A stretch of 64,000 bases of DNA. Source: Acidobacteriaceae bacterium (GTDB lineage: Bacteria; Acidobacteriota; Terriglobia; Terriglobales; Acidobacteriaceae). Below are positions 61,242 through 64,000 of the stretch, piece after piece. The translations under genes were made by a program, and so were the position numbers. The DNA lies in contig JASHOQ010000127.1 of assembly GCA_030041045.1 (NCBI GenBank), positions 1 through 64,000 on the forward strand, in the 5' to 3' direction. The notes under the pieces are model-generated. The model was given only the letters and a program-made list of their open reading frames with translations, was not told where the DNA came from and did no database searches. How positions within the stretch are numbered: the first letter of the stretch is position 1; each line of letters starts with the position of its first letter.

Positions 61242-62117
61242 TGTTCGTCCCCGCCGCTGCGCCATCTTGTACTGCCCCGCAGCCCAATCCTCGTCGCCCA
61301 AGCCGATCTGCCGCGCCTCGGCAAAGATCTCGGCCATGGTGTCGGCCAGGCTCAGCCGCGTCCCGCGTTCCGCCGCGGCCTCGCGCAGCAGGCGCATGTC
61401 TTTGGCGCCCAGCGTCACCGTCGCCCCCGGCGTCTCCGGCGGATGCAGCATCACCTTTCCGTACGCGGCATAAAACGGCGACTGAAACAGCGCGCTGTTC
61501 ACCGTCTCGAGAAACGTCTCTGGCGCAATCCCCTGTGCCTCAGCAAACACGAACGCCTCGCTCAGCGAGTGAATCATGGCGCTGATCAAAAAATTGCCGC
61601 CCAGCTTCACCGCGTGCGCTTGCCGCGGTTCGCGCCCCACCACGGAGATTCCCCGCGCCATGGGCTCGAGCACCGGCCGCGCCCGCTCCACTGCTTTTTC
61701 CACGCCCGCAGCCACGATCCACAATTTCCCCTGAGCGGCAATTTCAGGCCGCCCGAACACCGGCGCTGCCACAAAGTCGATCCCGCGCCGCGCGTGTTCC
61801 CGGGTCAGTCGCTCGCTCAGCGCCACGCTGATGGTGCTCGACGCAATGTGCAGCGAGCCGGGACTCAACGCATCCAGCAATCCGTTCGATCCGAAGAGCA
61901 CTTCCTCGTGCGCGGCATCGTCGAAGAGCATGGTGATGACGGCGTCCGCCCCCAGCTCCGCCTCCGCCGGCGTGGCTGCGGCGATTGCGCCCTCGTGGAT
62001 CGCAGGTTTCGTGCGTCCTTCCGTGCGGTTCCACACCGCCAGCTCGTGCCCGGCGGCGATGAGCCGCAGCGCCATCGGCGTTCCCATTTTGCCCATTCCC
62101 AGAAATCCGATTCTCAT
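61236..62117 (-). CDS. Beta-hydroxyacid dehydrogenase (3-hydroxyisobutyrate dehydrogenase family)
   Basis: 293 residues. Rossmann motif GFLGMGKMGTPMALRLIAAGHELAVWNR at the N-terminus, SSTISVALSERL near 92, VAAPVFGRPEIAAQGKLWIV near 117 (substrate loop), and the catalytic Lys in HAVKLGGNFLISAMIHSLSEAFVFAE near 172. It oxidises or reduces a small hydroxyacid with NAD(P), for example 3-hydroxyisobutyrate, glyoxylate or succinic semialdehyde; substrate not certain. The last two codons and the stop lie in octad array O5. Divergent from uppP. Confidence 0.9.
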   Translation of the reverse strand: MRIGFLGMGKMGTPMALRLIAAGHELAVWNRTEGRTKPAIHEGAIAAATPAEAELGADAVITMLFDDAAHEEVLFGSNGLLDALSPGSLHIASSTISVALSERLTREHARRGIDFVAAPVFGRPEIAAQGKLWIVAAGVEKAVERARPVLEPMARGISVVGREPRQAHAVKLGGNFLISAMIHSLSEAFVFAEAQGIAPETFLETVNSALFQSPFYAAYGKVMLHPPETPGATVTLGAKDMRLLREAAAERGTRLSLADTMAEIFAEARQIGLGDEDWAAGQYKMAQRRGRTS

Positions 62118-62185
62118 CGACCGCCCCGCATCGTCAGTAACCGTACCGTGACAATTCCGCGCATCTCGAACGATACACTGGAACG

Positions 62186-63139
62186 ATGACGATTTGGAAA
62201 GTGGTCGTTCTCGCTTTCATTCAGGGCTTCGCCGAACTGCTCCCCATCTCCAGCTCCGCCCATGTCGTGGTCGCGGAAAAGCTCATGGGCCTCGACCCCT
62301 CAGCGCCGCAGATGACGCTGCTTCTGGTCATGCTCCACACCGGCACCATGTTCGCCGTGCTGGTCTATTTCTGGAAGACCTGGAGGCAGGTCTACTTCTC
62401 CACGGGCGACGCTTTCCGCCGCTTCGCCATCCTTGCCATCTGGGCCACGCTGCTCACGGCCATCGTGGGCGAGCTGCTCAAGAAGCTCATCGAGAAGACC
62501 CTGTTTCGCGGCGCGCCCAAGGCGCAGATCGAGGATCTCTTCAGCCATCTCGAGCTCATCGCACCCGCGCTCGCCGTGGTAGGCGTTCTCATCATCGTCG
62601 CCGGCCTCATGGAAAAGAAAATGGAAAAGAAAATTCCGCCGCGCGTCTCTGCTTCCGGCCGCCGCTCCAGCAACGAAGGCACACTCACCCTCAAGCAGGC
62701 CGGCTGGATGGGCCTCATCCAGGGACTCGCGCTACCCTTCCGCGGATTCTCGCGCTCCGGCTCGACCATCTCCACGGGCATGCTCGCTGGCGCGGCCAAA
62801 GAACCCGCCGAGCGCTTCAGCTTCGCGCTCGCCGTCATCCTCACGCCGCCCGTGGTCTTCCTGGAAGCGCTGCGCCTGGTCAGGGCTGCTCACGCCTCGG
62901 CTGCTCACGCTTCGGCCGCGCACGCCTCCGCGGCCGCCGGCGCGCAAATTGCAGATCCCATCAACCTGCACGCGGCTGTCGCCGCCAGCCTTCTCGGCGG
63001 CGCCTGCTCCTTCGTCGCCGGACTGCTTGCGCTCGCATGGCTTTCACGCTGGCTCGAGAGCGGCAAGTGGCGCTGGTTCGGCATTTATTGCCTGCTCGCC
63101 GCTGCCGGCGTTTTCTATCTGCACACCCGCGGCTTTTAA
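62186..63139 (+). CDS. uppP: Undecaprenyl-diphosphatase
   Basis: 317 residues, BacA family, integral inner-membrane enzyme. Family motifs: QGFAELLPISSSAHVVVAEKLMG at 11-33 (usual EFLPISSSGH, here Ala for Gly) and GLALPFRGFSRSGSTISTGMLAG near 180-200 with the catalytic Arg/Ser segment. It removes a phosphate from undecaprenyl pyrophosphate so the lipid carrier can be used again in wall synthesis; gives bacitracin tolerance. An Ala/His-rich repeat (AAHASAAHASAAHASA) near 240 is unusual, inserted between helices. Confidence 0.92.
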   Translation: MTIWKVVVLAFIQGFAELLPISSSAHVVVAEKLMGLDPSAPQMTLLLVMLHTGTMFAVLVYFWKTWRQVYFSTGDAFRRFAILAIWATLLTAIVGELLKKLIEKTLFRGAPKAQIEDLFSHLELIAPALAVVGVLIIVAGLMEKKMEKKIPPRVSASGRRSSNEGTLTLKQAGWMGLIQGLALPFRGFSRSGSTISTGMLAGAAKEPAERFSFALAVILTPPVVFLEALRLVRAAHASAAHASAAHASAAAGAQIADPINLHAAVAASLLGGACSFVAGLLALAWLSRWLESGKWRWFGIYCLLAAAGVFYLHTRGF

Positions 63140-63162
63140 ATTTTCTTTTTGGAATCGCGGAA

Positions 63163-63618
63163 TCAATTCGGCGTCCCGCGCGCCTCGTCCCGGCCGAATG
63201 CGCACTCCTGGCACAGGCACATGCGCCGCAGATACTCCCACGAATAAATCCCGCCCGAGTGCCCATCCGACCAGTGGAACTGGATGGCGTATCGGCCCAC
63301 GGCCTGCGCGCTTTTCGGTTTTGCCGGCGGCGCGTACAGCGGCAGCAGCTCAGTTGGCTTCGGCTTCGCCTCGCCCGGCTTGCGCCCTTCGAGCGTCCGC
63401 TCCTCCACGCAGGTGGCGCAGGGGCAGGCGGCGCGCAGCCAGGCAAAGCTCCACGCGCTCTTGTGCCCGTCCTGCCAGTCGATCTCCAGGCCCTTGCCCT
63501 CGGTGAGCAGCACGCGTACCTTTTCCGGTGTCACCGCAATCCGCGGCAGCGGCCGGTTCTCCGCGCCTGCCCGGGTTTCCTCATCCCTGGCGACGAAGCG
63601 AATCCCCTCGTGGCTCAT
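63163..63618 (-). CDS. DUF971 (GBBH-like N-terminal domain) protein
   Basis: 151 residues. The pattern LEIDWQDGHKSAWSFAWLRAACPCATCVEERT followed by YAIQFHWSDGHSGGIYSWEYLRRMCLC matches DUF971, the small domain seen at the N-terminus of gamma-butyrobetaine hydroxylases and fused to Mrp/ApbC in some bacteria. The Cys-rich stretch CPCATC and the final CLCQECAFG could bind a metal, perhaps zinc or an Fe-S cluster. It is next to a probable suf operon, which fits an Fe-S link but does not prove it. Convergent with uppP. Confidence 0.85.
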   Translation of the reverse strand: MSHEGIRFVARDEETRAGAENRPLPRIAVTPEKVRVLLTEGKGLEIDWQDGHKSAWSFAWLRAACPCATCVEERTLEGRKPGEAKPKPTELLPLYAPPAKPKSAQAVGRYAIQFHWSDGHSGGIYSWEYLRRMCLCQECAFGRDEARGTPN

Positions 63619-63825
63619 GATTCCATTTTAAGAGATCGAGGAATCCGCAGGGGACCGGCGCGGGCGGATTCTGGTCCCGGAACAAATGGGCACCGCCGGC
63701 TCGGTTCCGCCCCACTCCGGTCACCCATCGGGCCCGGCCACATTCCGGACGGCGCATTTATCGGCTTTGGCTCCTGGGCTTTACCATCCTTTGAAACCGA
63801 CCCCTCCACTGCGGCATCCCATTTG

Positions 63826-63854
63826 TTGAAGCAGCTCGCCCTAAGCGCTATACT
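63826..63854 (+). promoter_or_regulatory. Promoter of the probable suf operon
   Basis: TTGAAG (63826-63831), 17 bases, TATACT (63849-63854): a strong sigma70-type pair with optimal spacing. Transcription would start near 63861, next to the palindrome described below. The remainder of the gap 63619-63967 shows no gene. Confidence 0.7.
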
Positions 63855-63864
63855 GGAAATGAAA

Positions 63865-63885
63865 ATACGACTATTTCAGTCGTAT
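63865..63885. promoter_or_regulatory. IscR-type operator palindrome
   Basis: ATACGACT ATTTC AGTCGTAT, a perfect 8-base inverted repeat around a 5-base centre. Its core GACTATTTCAGTC fits the published E. coli IscR type 1 core GACTRWWWYAGTC. It lies 10 bases after the -10 box, so bound repressor would block transcription. An Rrf2-family Fe-S regulator is the likely binder, as inference. Confidence 0.65.
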
Positions 63886-63967
63886 ATTTGCACAGGTTCC
63901 CGTCAAGATTCGCAGCAAGGCCCGGCCAGTCAGCATCATACGCGCAGTCGCGCCTCTGGAGAGTGCA

Positions 63968-64000
63968 ATGGGTTCAAGCACCGAGACAATCCGCGACCTC
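63968..64000 (+). CDS. sufB: Probable Fe-S assembly protein SufB, first 11 codons
   Basis: ATG at 63968 with GGAGAG five bases upstream; visible residues MGSSTETIRDL, cut by the window end. The beginning resembles SufB N-termini (M-x-T-E-T-x-x-x-L), and the upstream IscR-type palindrome and strong promoter suggest an Fe-S assembly operon. The fragment is too short to be sure; an Rrf2-type regulator or another suf gene is possible. Confidence 0.45.
   Translation, partial: MGSSTETIRDL

Overview
The window is GC-rich, densely coded chromosomal DNA. It most resembles a soil Acidobacteriota (Terriglobales/Acidobacteriaceae-like) chromosome. The grounds are a pair of secreted VWA proteins of the type known as VWFA-related Acidobacterial domain, large secreted proteins with Ala/Pro-rich linkers, the family mix (methylcitrate cycle, NifJ-like oxidoreductase, Nramp/MntR, M56/BlaI) and many short intergenic hairpin repeats. 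The assignment is inference; there is no rRNA or tRNA in the window to anchor it. I see no prophage, no transposase gene and no CRISPR array.

Layout. 1-2514: 3' part of a NifJ-like 2-oxoacid:ferredoxin oxidoreductase with a strong terminator. 2.9-5.6 kb: two exported proteins and a membrane protein of unknown function. 5.7-9.5 kb (minus): prpB-prpC-prpD, the methylcitrate cycle for propionate. 9.6-15.1 kb: DUF2911 exported protein, FmdB-type zinc ribbon protein, dicarboxylate symporter, mutS2. 15.2-23.5 kb: a DtxR/MntR regulator, a TolC + HlyD/EmrA efflux pair, polyphosphate kinase and an Nramp Mn transporter. 24-26.2 kb: two overlapping VWA genes. 26.5-31 kb: DUF1015, N-acetylmuramoyl-L-alanine amidase, GerMN protein, murI, fabI (cell wall and lipid block). 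32.2-40 kb: DUF3455, ftsK, vapBC, an SH3/TPR-like protein, threonine/serine dehydratase, orphan FtsX-type permease. 40.4-46.6 kb: RodZ-like HTH membrane protein, rhomboid protease, carbonic-anhydrase-like protein, membrane protein, nnr-tsaE. 46.8-54 kb: DlgD-type dehydrogenase, BlaI-M56 pair, large lipoprotein serine protease. 54.2-63.6 kb: AAA ATPase with MshEN-like N-domain, two secreted esterases, quinone-oxidoreductase-like ADH, beta-hydroxyacid dehydrogenase, uppP, DUF971. 63.8-64.0 kb: promoter plus an IscR-type palindrome and the first codons of a probable sufB.

The most unusual content is between the genes. (i) Phased degenerate heptad arrays (GGGANNA, a G3N4 pattern suited to G-quadruplexes) and (ii) phased octad arrays (AGTNAGCG) sit at gene 3' ends, and in several genes the stop codon lies inside the array. 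(iii) A 113-bp MITE-like element with TA ends has inserted twice in tandem into an octad array; removing it in silico restores the 8-nt phase. (iv) A third copy of the element is interrupted by a small hairpin element flanked by a 7-bp duplication. (v) At least four further hairpin families recur in intergenic DNA, some nested in one another. Other points of interest are a carbonic-anhydrase-like protein that has lost two of three zinc His ligands and the gate Thr, and probable operators for VapBC, BlaI and an IscR-type regulator.
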